This document shows, in pieces, positions 8,001 through 16,527 of a stretch of 34,754 nucleotides of DNA. This DNA comes from Pedobacter agri PB92. Its GTDB lineage: Bacteria; Bacteroidota; Bacteroidia; Sphingobacteriales; Sphingobacteriaceae. Made by a program: the position numbers and the translations under genes. The notes under the pieces are model-generated. The model searched no databases, was not told the DNA's origin, and was given only the letters and a program-made list of their open reading frames with translations. The DNA is taken from positions 1-34,754 of the forward strand of contig NZ_AJLG01000031.1 in NCBI RefSeq assembly GCF_000258495.1, read 5' to 3'. How positions within the stretch are numbered: position 1 is the stretch's first letter; each line of letters starts with the position of its first letter.

Positions 8001-9245
8001 TTAAAGTACAGCCAATTCAGCTGCGTATACGTTTTCTGCAACTTGTTCCTGCTTGTAGATCTGTCTGCCCGTGTAAGCCACAAATACATCCTGATCTAAA
8101 AGCAAATCACGGTTTCTAATTAAGCTTTCCAATTTTACGGTACCAATTACATACTTATACTCACTGGCTGCGTAACGTTCGCTAATATTGTCAAATTCCA
8201 GCAAGCTGATTAAGTCTTCATCGGCATAGCGTAAGTAAACTTCCAATAAAATATCTTCGGTATGTTTCACACCATTTTCAGAATGGTATTTTTTATATTC
8301 ATAGCGATAATCATAACGTAGCGCCGCGATATCAGAAAGTACGGCAGCACCTGTTGGGTGGCCACCTGCACCTTTTCCAAAGAAAAACTGCTTATCAGCA
8401 AAAGCTGCCTGAACGGTTACCGCATTGTATTCGTTTTCTACATTGTAAAGAAAATCATCTTTAGCTACCAGTTTGGGCAACACATAAGTCACGATATCTT
8501 TCGTATTGACTTTTCGAGCCGTTGGAACCAACTTAATCTTAAAGTTTTTTTCACGAGCATATTTAATATCATGCTGAGAAAGATTTTGAATCCCAATGTT
8601 CAATATTGCATCCGGATTAACGAACAAGCCATAAGCATGAGCTGTTGCAATGGCTAGTTTATATTTCGGATCGTAACCTCCAACATCTAAAATTGGATCT
8701 GTTTCAGCGAAACCTAAATCCTGAGCTTCTTTTAATGCTGAATTGTAACTTTGATTTTCATTGAAAATCTTTGATAAAATATAATTTGAAGAACCATTAA
8801 AGATACCGCTTAAGGCATGGAAAAGCTCATTATCATAATATTCTTCGAGATTTCTGATAATTGGAATACTGCCACAAACAGCACCTTCATAGAGTAGCGA
8901 AGTGCCATGTTTCTGTTGCAAGTCTACAAGTTCTTTCAGGTGTGTGGCAATCATTTTTTTATTGGCAGAAACCACATTTTTCCCATTTTTTAATGCAGTC
9001 GTCACGATATCGTAAGCCGCATCAGCATCATTAATGAGTTCTACTATCGTATTGATTTCCGTATTATTCAGGATTTCATTTTTATCGGTAGTGAACAAAT
9101 CTTTGTTAAGGGTACGTTTCTTTCTTGGGTCCTTAATTGCTATTTTAATGATTTCGAGATTGAGGTTTTGACTTTGGATAATATCCAGTAAACCCTGGCC
9201 AACTACTCCGAAACCAAATAATCCGATTTTTAAATTTTTACTCAT
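8001..9245 (-). CDS. hom: Homoserine dehydrogenase
   Basis: The 414-residue protein reduces aspartate semialdehyde to homoserine with NAD(P)H. The dinucleotide-binding motif is GFGVVGQG (residues 11-18). 'SANKKMIA' and 'YEGAVCGSIPIIRNL' fit the nucleotide and substrate sites. The catalytic region ETDPILDVGGYDPKYKLAI (181-199) carries the conserved Asp and Lys. No clear C-terminal ACT domain is visible, so allosteric threonine control of the usual kind is doubtful. It is not fused to aspartokinase. It is the last gene of the metY-metX-hom set, 104 bp after metX, and supplies homoserine to MetX, so it is probably the methionine-dedicated enzyme under the same SAM-controlled leader. Confidence 0.93.
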   Translation of the reverse strand: MSKNLKIGLFGFGVVGQGLLDIIQSQNLNLEIIKIAIKDPRKKRTLNKDLFTTDKNEILNNTEINTIVELINDADAAYDIVTTALKNGKNVVSANKKMIATHLKELVDLQQKHGTSLLYEGAVCGSIPIIRNLEEYYDNELFHALSGIFNGSSNYILSKIFNENQSYNSALKEAQDLGFAETDPILDVGGYDPKYKLAIATAHAYGLFVNPDAILNIGIQNLSQHDIKYAREKNFKIKLVPTARKVNTKDIVTYVLPKLVAKDDFLYNVENEYNAVTVQAAFADKQFFFGKGAGGHPTGAAVLSDIAALRYDYRYEYKKYHSENGVKHTEDILLEVYLRYADEDLISLLEFDNISERYAASEYKYVIGTVKLESLIRNRDLLLDQDVFVAYTGRQIYKQEQVAENVYAAELAVL

Positions 9246-9255
9246 GGTATTTTAT

Positions 9256-9278
9256 AGTATCAAGTAGCGAGTATCAAG
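9256..9278. repeat. Short direct repeat in the metX-hom spacer
   Basis: AGTATCAAG occurs twice (9256-9264 and 9270-9278) within the 104-bp metX-hom spacer. No gene or hairpin is evident there. Simple repeats of this kind are common between Bacteroidota genes; I assign no function. Confidence 0.3.
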
Positions 9279-9349
9279 ATTAAATGCTTGAGTGTTCGCT
9301 GTCAAATTTTGTTATGTTTAATTTAGTCTTTCTGCTTTGAGCTTTTGAC

Positions 9350-10408
9350 TTAGGCAGTATGTTGCAACTTAATAATCTTTTTGTTTCTGCTTTCTTTGAT
9401 GAAATTTCCGATGATGTTCGTCAAAGCATTCGTTTCAATTAGGAAGCCATCGTGACCATATTCAGAATGTATGGCTGCAAACTCGGCGTCAGTGATATGA
9501 TCAGCTAAATATTTCTGCTCAGAAACCGGAAAAAGGAAATCATTTTCGATACCAATTACTAAGGTGTTCGCCTTTATGAGCTTCAAAGCTTCGGCTATCG
9601 ATTTACGATTCCGGCCAACATTGTGGCTATCCATCGCTTTAGTTAAATAATAGTAACTATAAGCATTAAAGCGATTTATTAATTTTTCTCCCTGGTAATT
9701 TTGGTAAGATGATGCCCTGAAGTGATCTGTTTTATCATTTACACTTTCGACTTGTGTATTACCATAAGCGCTATAGGTTCGGTAGCTTAAAAGCGCAATG
9801 CTACGAGCAGTTTTCAAACCTTTACTGCCACCATCTGGTTTGTTGGCATAAAAAGTTCTATCCGTTGTGATCGCTAATCGCTGACTCTCGTTAAAAGCAA
9901 TTCCCCATGGAGAATGAACAGCATTTGTTGCAACAAGAATGAGGTTTTCAATCCTGTTCGGTTCAGTAATTCCCCATTCTACAGCTTGCTGACCGCCTAA
10001 AGAACCGCCAATTAAAAGTTTGATGTTGTCAATTCCCAGATGATTCGCCAGTAGCTGATGTGCTGATACAAAATCGCGAATGGTAAACTGTGGGAATGAC
10101 AGAAAATATGGCTGACCCGTTACCGGATTTTTACTTAAAGGATTTGTTGTTCCGTAATTTGAACCTAAAACATTTGCACAAATAACGTAATGCTCCTGAG
10201 GGTTGAATAATGCATTTGGACCAAACAAACCTTCCCACCATTCAAAAACATCGGCATTTGCAGTTAAAGCATGGCAAACCCAAATTACATTATCTTTATT
10301 AGCATTTAACTTACCAAAGGTTTGATAAGCAATTTGCAGGTTGCGAATTTTTTTTCCGTTTTCTAATTTAAATTGTTTGGGATAACTATATGTTGAAGCT
10401 GTGCTCAT
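9350..10408 (-). CDS. metX: Homoserine O-acetyltransferase
   Basis: The 352-residue alpha/beta hydrolase-fold acyltransferase activates homoserine, usually with acetyl-CoA. The nucleophile elbow is GGSLGGQQAVEW (Ser136), with Asp290 in GIENDFLFP and His319 in YGHDGFLIE completing the triad. 'VCHALTANADVFEWWEGLFGP' and 'CANVLGSNYGTTNP' are MetX signatures. Acetyl rather than succinyl specificity is inferred from the MetX family and the O-acetylhomoserine-type sulfhydrylase next door; MetX-fold enzymes with succinyl specificity exist. It lies 35 bp after metY. Confidence 0.93.
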   Translation of the reverse strand: MSTASTYSYPKQFKLENGKKIRNLQIAYQTFGKLNANKDNVIWVCHALTANADVFEWWEGLFGPNALFNPQEHYVICANVLGSNYGTTNPLSKNPVTGQPYFLSFPQFTIRDFVSAHQLLANHLGIDNIKLLIGGSLGGQQAVEWGITEPNRIENLILVATNAVHSPWGIAFNESQRLAITTDRTFYANKPDGGSKGLKTARSIALLSYRTYSAYGNTQVESVNDKTDHFRASSYQNYQGEKLINRFNAYSYYYLTKAMDSHNVGRNRKSIAEALKLIKANTLVIGIENDFLFPVSEQKYLADHITDAEFAAIHSEYGHDGFLIETNALTNIIGNFIKESRNKKIIKLQHTA

Positions 10409-10443
10409 TATAAAATCGTATTGTCGTAACTAAAATCTGGTTT

Positions 10444-11778
<1,335 letters not shown>

Positions 11779-11816
11779 TTAAGTGATTAATGGTGTGAAT
11801 ATTTAAATGCTTGGGT

Positions 11817-11853
11817 GATCAAAATCTGATAATAAAACCATAATATTTTGATC
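11817..11853 (-). other. Hairpin in the metY leader close to the start codon
   Basis: A perfect 9-bp inverted repeat, GATCAAAAT (11817-11825) and ATTTTGATC (11845-11853), with a 19-base AT-rich loop, ends 41 nt before the metY ATG. No U-run follows it on the minus strand, so it is more likely a translational or anti-hairpin element than a terminator. Confidence 0.45.
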
Positions 11854-11870
11854 GTCTGATTAATGGCGTA

Positions 11871-11886
11871 TCCTGATCAATCAGGA
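11871..11886 (-). other. Compact hairpin in the metY leader
   Basis: TCCTGA (11871-11876) and TCAGGA (11881-11886) form a 6-bp stem with a four-base loop. The minus-strand sequence just upstream, GGAAGG (11887-11892 region), can pair with either of two earlier leader segments (CTTCC near 11915-11919 or CCTTTT near 11898-11905), so this part of the leader can form alternative structures. Confidence 0.4.
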
Positions 11887-11928
11887 CCTTCCAATTTGAA
11901 AAGGCAACAAAAGTGGAAGATTTTTAAA

Positions 11929-11967
11929 TTACTGTATGCAACAGCACATACAAGTAATCGCCTGCAT
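11929..11967 (-). CDS. Cys-rich leader peptide of the metY operon (candidate attenuator ORF)
   Basis: A 12-codon ORF starts at ATG 11965-11967 and stops at TAA 11929-11931. It reads M-Q-A-I-T-C-M-C-C-C-I-Q: four Cys and one internal Met, with the codons TGT ATG TGC TGT TGC in a row. Such a density is very unlikely by chance in an AT-rich genome where Cys is rare. The same segment folds into a hairpin (11929-11957): TGTATG pairs with CATACA and TTAC with GTAA, with one bulged base and an 8-base loop. The Cys/Met codons form the 5' arm and loop, so a ribosome pausing there would change the RNA fold. The ORF lies about 100 nt after the SAM-I aptamer and 154 nt before metY. I infer a cysteine (or Cys/Met)-sensing leader peptide. 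Translation is unproven and no clear U-run terminator follows. Confidence 0.55.
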   Translation of the reverse strand: MQAITCMCCCIQ

Positions 11968-12065
11968 ATCACAACAAATCAATGAAATAGAAGAAGTTTC
12001 TATTTTTTTGAAGATTGAGTTAGGCTCGCTTTGCGATGGAAAATTTAACGTATTCATCAGTTATA

Positions 12066-12174
12066 ATTTATATCTCCAGATAACACCATGTCATCCGGTC
12101 AGGAATTGGCACCTTCTCTCTCTGAGGGTTGCCAGTGGGTCGCGGAGCCTGTCTCTCGCCACTTCTTTATAAAT
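12066..12174 (-). promoter_or_regulatory. SAM-I (S-box) riboswitch aptamer upstream of metY
   Basis: Read on the minus strand, the segment has the conserved S-box core: AGTGGCGAGAGACAGGCTC, then CACTGGCAACCCTC, then AAGGTGCCAATTCCTGAC. The ends close in a perfect 7-bp P1 helix, ATTTATA (12174-12168) with TATAAAT (12072-12066). It lies about 290 nt upstream of metY and points toward it, so SAM binding should repress the metY-metX-hom genes. The expression platform is not obvious. No strong terminator follows directly; instead a long structured leader with a Cys-rich mini-ORF continues to the gene. Confidence 0.93.
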
Positions 12175-12211
12175 CAATCCGATTAAGATTGACTTTTATT
12201 TAGCGATTCAC

Positions 12212-12247
12212 CAAATAATATTTCAAATGTCTGAATTAAATTTCAAA
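12212..12247 (-). promoter_or_regulatory. Possible promoter of the metY leader
   Basis: On the minus strand TTTG (12247-12244) is followed after 23 bases by TATTATTTG (12220-12212). This resembles the Bacteroidota -33 TTTG / -7 TAnnTTTG pair but with one extra base in the -7 box. It would start RNA at about 12205, some 30 nt before the SAM aptamer, which fits a riboswitch leader. Confidence 0.35.
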
Positions 12248-12644
12248 CAACAAAATTAAATTTTGATTTTTTAACTCGCGGTGGTAAGGTAAAATTGAAA
12301 TTTCTATTGTGAGTTTAAAAGTTTATAGTAAACCCAATGCAATTGCCAATTTTTTTGAGAAGCATTTTAATAATTTAAAACTAGTACAACCTATTCGAAT
12401 CTATTAAAAGAAAGCGGAAAGGAATCGAAATGATATTACTAATTTTTACTGTTTGTACGCTGAATAGATCTGAAAATTAATGGGACTGTAACTTGGGAAT
12501 TCTCAGTCCCGCTTTTTACTATAGCCCAGATGAAAAACCGGTAACTATCGCTGTAATCGGGTTAACGATTGTTTTTTATAACCTTCATTGTAAGATTGCT
12601 TCCTGCCTCGCACTGGTTTGTCTATTAGGAAAAACTTATTACCA
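12248..12644. other. Non-coding spacer between the metY promoter region and the cystathionine enzyme gene
   Basis: This stretch is very AT-rich and has no convincing gene. A GTG-started 32-codon frame (12309-12407, plus) has no recognisable features. A hairpin lies at 12482-12510. Otherwise I see nothing functional. Confidence 0.4.
12482..12510. terminator. Hairpin, possible terminator downstream of the cystathionine enzyme gene
   Basis: GGGACTG (12482-12488) and CAGTCCC (12504-12510) form a 7-bp GC-rich stem with a 15-base loop. The T-run (GCTTTTT) lies on the plus-strand side, but no plus-strand gene precedes it. On the minus strand the tail is ATTAATTTT, 135 nt past the end of the metB-like gene. 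It may stop that transcript before the metY leader. Confidence 0.35.
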
Positions 12645-13760
12645 TCAGCCCAGCGCCTGTTCTAAGTCAGCAATAATATCATCAACATGCTCCAAACCGA
12701 CAGAAATCCTCAGCAAGTTTTTAGGTGTCTTACTATCAGGTCCTTCAACCGAATAACGGTGCTCAATTAAACTTTCTACACCGCCTAAACTGGTGGCCTG
12801 GGCAAATAATTTGACGCTATTTACCACTCTACTAGTCTCCTCCACATCACCTTTAACCAGGAAAGACATCATTCCACCGAAATCTTTCATTTGCTTTTTA
12901 GCAATTTCATGTTGCGGGTGTGTTGCTAATCCAGGAAAAAAAACGGCTTCAACTTTCGGATGATTAACCAAATACTGGGCAACTAATTTCCCATTTTCGC
13001 AATGGCCCTTCATGCGGTAAGCCAGGGTTTTTATACTTCTACACAGTAAATAACAATCAAACGGTGATGGAACCGCTCCACCCGTTTGTTGAATATTTTT
13101 AACTCTTTCCCAAAGTTCATCCTTTTTAGCGGTTACTAAAATGCCCCCAAGAACATCACTATGACCACCCAAATATTTTGTACTGCTGTGCATCACTATA
13201 TCAGCTCCAAGCAAGATGGGGTTTTGTAAAATAGGAGAGGCAAAGGTGCTATCGCAAGCAAATGTAATATTGTTTTGTTTCGCTATTTTCCCAATTTCTT
13301 CAATATCTGTAACCTTTAGTAAAGGGTTTGATGGTGTTTCAATCCAGATTAATTGAGTGTTTGGTTTTATACTCGATTTGATTAAATCCAGGTCTGTTTG
13401 ATCAACAAAATCAAATTCGAGTATTTCATTAAAAATGGTTAAAAGCTGTTTTTTAATTCCCCAGTACATATCATCAGGAGCGATGATGTGACTTCCAGGC
13501 TTCAACGCCTGAAACAAACTCATACCGCAATTATTTCCAGAAGCAAAAGCTGCAGCATCTTCTCCGTACTCCAATTTAGCTACAGTGTTTTCTAAAGCAG
13601 ACCGGTTGGGGTTGCTTACACGACTATACATGTGCCCACCAGGATAACCTCCATTTTCATCACGAAAAAAAGTTGTAGATAAGTTGATAGGTGGAGTTAC
13701 ATCTCCGGTGATATTTTTAACCAGATTAGAAGCGTGAATAGCAAGGGTTTCGGGTTTCAT
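12645..13760 (-). CDS. Trans-sulfuration PLP enzyme (cystathionine gamma-synthase / lyase family)
   Basis: The 371-residue Cys/Met-metabolism PLP enzyme has 'TLAIHASNLVKNITGDVTPP' at the N-terminus, MYSRVSNPNRSALE, the PLP lysine Lys195 in HSSTKYLGGHSDV, and 'SLGGVESLIEHR..VEG' near the C-terminus, where the family binds substrate. The length fits MetB/MetC/CGL. Sequence alone does not separate cystathionine gamma-synthase, gamma-lyase and beta-lyase. Because metY provides direct sulfhydrylation, this enzyme may serve the cysteine-methionine interconversion branch. It is a separate unit: 470 bp lie between its stop and the SAM aptamer, and its own 122-bp upstream region has no aptamer. Confidence 0.88.
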   Translation of the reverse strand: MKPETLAIHASNLVKNITGDVTPPINLSTTFFRDENGGYPGGHMYSRVSNPNRSALENTVAKLEYGEDAAAFASGNNCGMSLFQALKPGSHIIAPDDMYWGIKKQLLTIFNEILEFDFVDQTDLDLIKSSIKPNTQLIWIETPSNPLLKVTDIEEIGKIAKQNNITFACDSTFASPILQNPILLGADIVMHSSTKYLGGHSDVLGGILVTAKKDELWERVKNIQQTGGAVPSPFDCYLLCRSIKTLAYRMKGHCENGKLVAQYLVNHPKVEAVFFPGLATHPQHEIAKKQMKDFGGMMSFLVKGDVEETSRVVNSVKLFAQATSLGGVESLIEHRYSVEGPDSKTPKNLLRISVGLEHVDDIIADLEQALG

Positions 13761-13882
13761 GATGATTTGATTTTGATGCAGGTGAACTGCAATGCAATTT
13801 AATAATTCGCCGCTAATTTAAGCTTCGTAATTGTTTTGGCAAGATTTATGTAATCAGTTTCCGAAAATAAAATTAAACTAAA

Positions 13883-14377
13883 ATGAAAAGATTATTTATA
13901 GCTATCGCAATAGCATGTTCTACTTTACTAATGTTACAAAGTTGTTCATCAACTAAAAATGCTGCATCAGGCATTAATGGCGGTAGAGGTACAATCACCG
14001 GCACCTGGGTATTAAACAATGTAGCATTAGAGGGTTTACCTGATCAGGCTGTTCAAGGTTTATTTGGAGAGAAATCATACAAATGTTTCCAGGGCAGTAC
14101 ATGGAAATTAACCAATAGCGGAAACGGGTCTTATACGTTACCTGCATCAAGCACTTGTGGCGCAGTAATGCAAACCATCTTCTGGTCGGCTACACCTGCT
14201 GACGAGACTTTCCAGTTCAAAAAAATCTATGAAGGTGATAAAGCCAAAAATGTTACTGAAGGTTACCGTTTAGTTTTAACACAACTTTCTAAAGGCAATA
14301 TGGTCATGAAGTCGCCTATCGAATTCGGCGGAAAAACAGCTAATATCGTATTAACGTTTTCTCCGGCAGTAAACTAG
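13883..14377 (+). CDS. Lipocalin-like lipoprotein
   Basis: The 164-residue protein has a lipoprotein signal (MKRLFIAIAIACSTLLMLQS followed by Cys21), so it should be anchored in the envelope. The mature part starts with a Ser/Gly-rich linker and then 'GTITGTWVLNNVALEGLP', an opening typical of lipocalin-like beta-barrel domains in Bacteroidota. Two Cys residues (in SYKCFQGS and SSTCGAV) could form a disulfide. The ligand is unknown. It is monocistronic: divergent from the metB-like gene across 122 bp and closed by a strong terminator. Confidence 0.8.
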   Translation: MKRLFIAIAIACSTLLMLQSCSSTKNAASGINGGRGTITGTWVLNNVALEGLPDQAVQGLFGEKSYKCFQGSTWKLTNSGNGSYTLPASSTCGAVMQTIFWSATPADETFQFKKIYEGDKAKNVTEGYRLVLTQLSKGNMVMKSPIEFGGKTANIVLTFSPAVN

Positions 14378-14408
14378 AAACTAACTACCTACGAAAAACA
14401 TCATATCC

Positions 14409-14438
14409 AAAGCACCTTTGAAAAGAGGTGCTTTTTTT
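14409..14438 (+). terminator. Terminator of the lipocalin-like gene
   Basis: AAAGCACCT (14409-14417) pairs with AGGTGCTTT (14426-14434). Two inner pairs close a GAAA tetraloop (14420-14423), giving about an 11-bp stem followed by seven T (14432-14438), 32 bp after the stop codon. Confidence 0.88.
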
Positions 14439-14558
14439 ATTGGTTTAGTTGTTTTATAGTTAATAGGTTAAGTTTTAAAGGATTTTAGTTTGGCTGCAGA
14501 CTAATAATGAACTTTTCCTTTGTTACAAGAAAATGATTTTCAAATCGCCTCAATATTG

Positions 14559-14566
14559 TATTTTTG
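14559..14566 (+). promoter_or_regulatory. Possible -7 box of the mqnE operon
   Basis: TATTTTTG fits the Bacteroidota -7 consensus TAnnTTTG exactly and lies 18 bp before the chosen mqnE ATG (14585). No clear TTTG -33 element sits at the right distance. The box overlaps the TTG at 14564 that would otherwise be a possible start, which argues for the later ATG. Confidence 0.4.
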
Positions 14567-14584
14567 TTCAAAATAAAATCAGGA

Positions 14585-15779
14585 ATGAATACAACTGAAC
14601 AAGTTGAAAAAATATTAGCTGATACTTCATTATCAACTGAACTACAAAACATTGCACACAAAGTCCTCAACAAAGAGCGTATTACTTTTAGTGAGGGCGT
14701 ATACCTATACGAGCATGCAGAATTGGGCTATTTGGGCGTTCTTGCCAATTTCATTCGCGAAGAAAAGCATGGCGACATAACTTACTTCAATCGTAATTTC
14801 CATTTAGAGCCTACCAATCTTTGCGTTTACGATTGTAAGTTTTGCTCCTATTCCCGCTTGATTAAACAGAAAGAAGAAGGGTTGGGCATTGACGATGGAA
14901 CAAATGCTGGACATTGTTAAAAAATATGATGATGAACCAGTAACAGAAGTTCACATCGTGGGAGGCGTTTTGCCTCAATATGATGTGGCATTCTACTCAG
15001 CTTTGTTTACCGCGATTAAAGAACATCGGCCTGATTTGCATGTGAAAGCATTAACACCTGTTGAGTACCATTATATTTTCAAGAAAGCGAAAATTGACTA
15101 TGCTACAGGCATGAAATTAATGAAAGAGGCTGGTCTGCAATCTATGCCAGGAGGCGGTGCTGAAATTTTTCATCCTGAAATCCGTGAGCAAATTGCGAAG
15201 GATAAATGTACAGGTGAGCAATGGTTGGCGATACATGAGGAATGGCATAAATTAGGTATGAGAAGTAATGCAACAATGCTTTATGGTCATATCGAGAAAT
15301 TCGAACACCGAGTAGACCATATGGAAAAACTTCGTCAGTTACAAGATAGAACAGGCGGCTTCCAAACCTTTATCCCGTTAAAATTCCGTAACCAACACAA
15401 CCAGATGAGCAATGTTGCCGAGTCATCAGTAATTGAGGATTTGAGAAACTACGCCATTGCCCGTATTTACATGGATAACTTCGACCACATTAAAGCCTAT
15501 TGGGCAATGATTAGTCGGGAAACTGCACAGTTATCTTTAAATTATGGAGTTGATGATATTGATGGCACCTTAGATGATACCACAAAAATTTATTCAATGG
15601 CTGGCGCTGAAGAGCAAACACCTGCAATGAGTACAAGGGAGTTGGTTAATCTTATTAAACAAGTTGGCCGAAAAGCCATAGAACGCGATACTTTATATAA
15701 TGTAGTTACCGATTTTGAAGATGTTGTTTTCGAGGAAGAAAAGAAACCACAGTATTATAAATTACCAGTCGTAAATTAA
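14585..15779 (+). pseudogene. mqnE: Aminodeoxyfutalosine synthase MqnE, split by a single-base frameshift
   Basis: MqnE is the radical SAM enzyme that builds aminofutalosine in the futalosine menaquinone pathway. The first 99 codons contain the [4Fe-4S] motif C80-V-Y-D-C84-K-F-C87 and read well to '..RLIKQKEEG'. The frame then drifts into nonfamily sequence and stops at 14918-14920. Removing one T from the TT at 14882-14883 gives GGG TGG GCA TTG ACG ATG GAA, that is G-W-A-L-T-M-E-Q, joining the second frame, which runs to 15779 with MqnE motifs ('VTEVHIVGGVLPQYD', 'LTPVEYHY', 'GGGAEIF', 'RSNATMLYGH'). The repaired protein would be about 397 residues, normal for MqnE. ATG 14585 is preferred over TTG 14564. 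The break is probably a sequence error or recent mutation, since mqnA downstream is intact. Confidence 0.9.
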
Positions 15780-15861
15780 TTTTGAATGAATGAGTTTTGA
15801 ATGAGTGAAAAATTCACAATCCAAAATTCTATCATTCTCTAATTCAAAATTCAATAATTAA
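15780..15861. repeat. Low-complexity intergenic repeat in the mqnE-phosphatase spacer
   Basis: TTTTGAATGA occurs at 15780-15789 and 15795-15804, followed by complementary ATTCAAAATTC-type sequence and a small GTGAA/TTCAC hairpin (805-817 of this block's 15-kb coordinates, i.e. 15805-15817). This resembles the dispersed 'GAATTTTGAAT' spacer repeats common in Bacteroidota. Confidence 0.35.
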
Positions 15862-16485
15862 ATGAAGCAAATTTATATTATCCGCCATGGCGAAACGGAA
15901 CTCAACAGACAAGGAATAGTACAAGGCAGAGGTATAAATTCTGATTTAAATGATACGGGCAGAGCGCAGGCAGAAGCCTTTTATCAAAAATACAAGGACA
16001 TTTCTTTCGATAAAATATATACATCTGATTTGAAACGGACCTGGCAAACAGTTCAAAAATTTATTGATTCTGGTTTACCCTGGGAAAGACTTTCTGGTTT
16101 GGATGAATTAGCCTGGGGCGTTTGGGAAGGAAAACCAAACTCTGAAGCCGCTCGGGAAGCTTTTCGTGAAATGCTGGAAACCTGGCAAACTGGTGATTAC
16201 ACCGCTCATTTTGACGGCGGGGAGAGTGTTCAGGATGTTTATGAACGTTTAAAACAGCCTATGGAAGTTTTGTCAACCCGGCCAGATGAAGAAACTGTTT
16301 TACTTTGCATGCATGGAAGGGCAATGCGTGTTTTCCTTTGTCTATTGCTCAACAAACCATTAAGTGAGATGACCGAATTTCCACATCAGAATACTGTTTT
16401 GTATAAACTAGGATTCGAAGACGGGAAATTTACCGTTCTCGAATTTAATAGTGCCGTTCATTTGGATGGTTTAGTTATCGGATAA
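15862..16485 (+). CDS. Histidine phosphatase family protein
   Basis: The 207-residue cytoplasmic protein belongs to the phosphoglycerate-mutase-like phosphatases. The catalytic motif is IIRHGETELN (Arg8, His9), with Arg59 in TSDLKRT, Glu82 in LDELAWGVWEG and the second histidine His151 in LLCMHGRAM. It lies between mqnE and mqnA, 82 bp after the first and 42 bp before the second, all on one strand. It may act on a metabolite linked to menaquinone synthesis or simply be co-transcribed; the substrate cannot be deduced (relatives include CobC-type and broad sugar-phosphate phosphatases). Confidence 0.88.
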   Translation: MKQIYIIRHGETELNRQGIVQGRGINSDLNDTGRAQAEAFYQKYKDISFDKIYTSDLKRTWQTVQKFIDSGLPWERLSGLDELAWGVWEGKPNSEAAREAFREMLETWQTGDYTAHFDGGESVQDVYERLKQPMEVLSTRPDEETVLLCMHGRAMRVFLCLLLNKPLSEMTEFPHQNTVLYKLGFEDGKFTVLEFNSAVHLDGLVIG

Positions 16486-16527
16486 TTTGCTTCATGCCAA
16501 ACACATAGCACAAATCAATTAAATACC

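Noticed and set aside
11936..12172. 78-aa plus-strand ORF between metY and the metB-like gene
   Set aside because: It lies antisense to the SAM-I aptamer and leader hairpins, and its composition is not protein-like.
12309..12407. GTG-started 32-codon frame (plus)
   Set aside because: Reads sensibly for a while but has no ATG, no promoter and no recognisable feature; likely chance in AT-rich DNA.
12493..12756. 87-aa plus-strand ORF overlapping the metB-like gene end
   Set aside because: Antisense to a well-supported gene, starts inside a hairpin, no family pattern.
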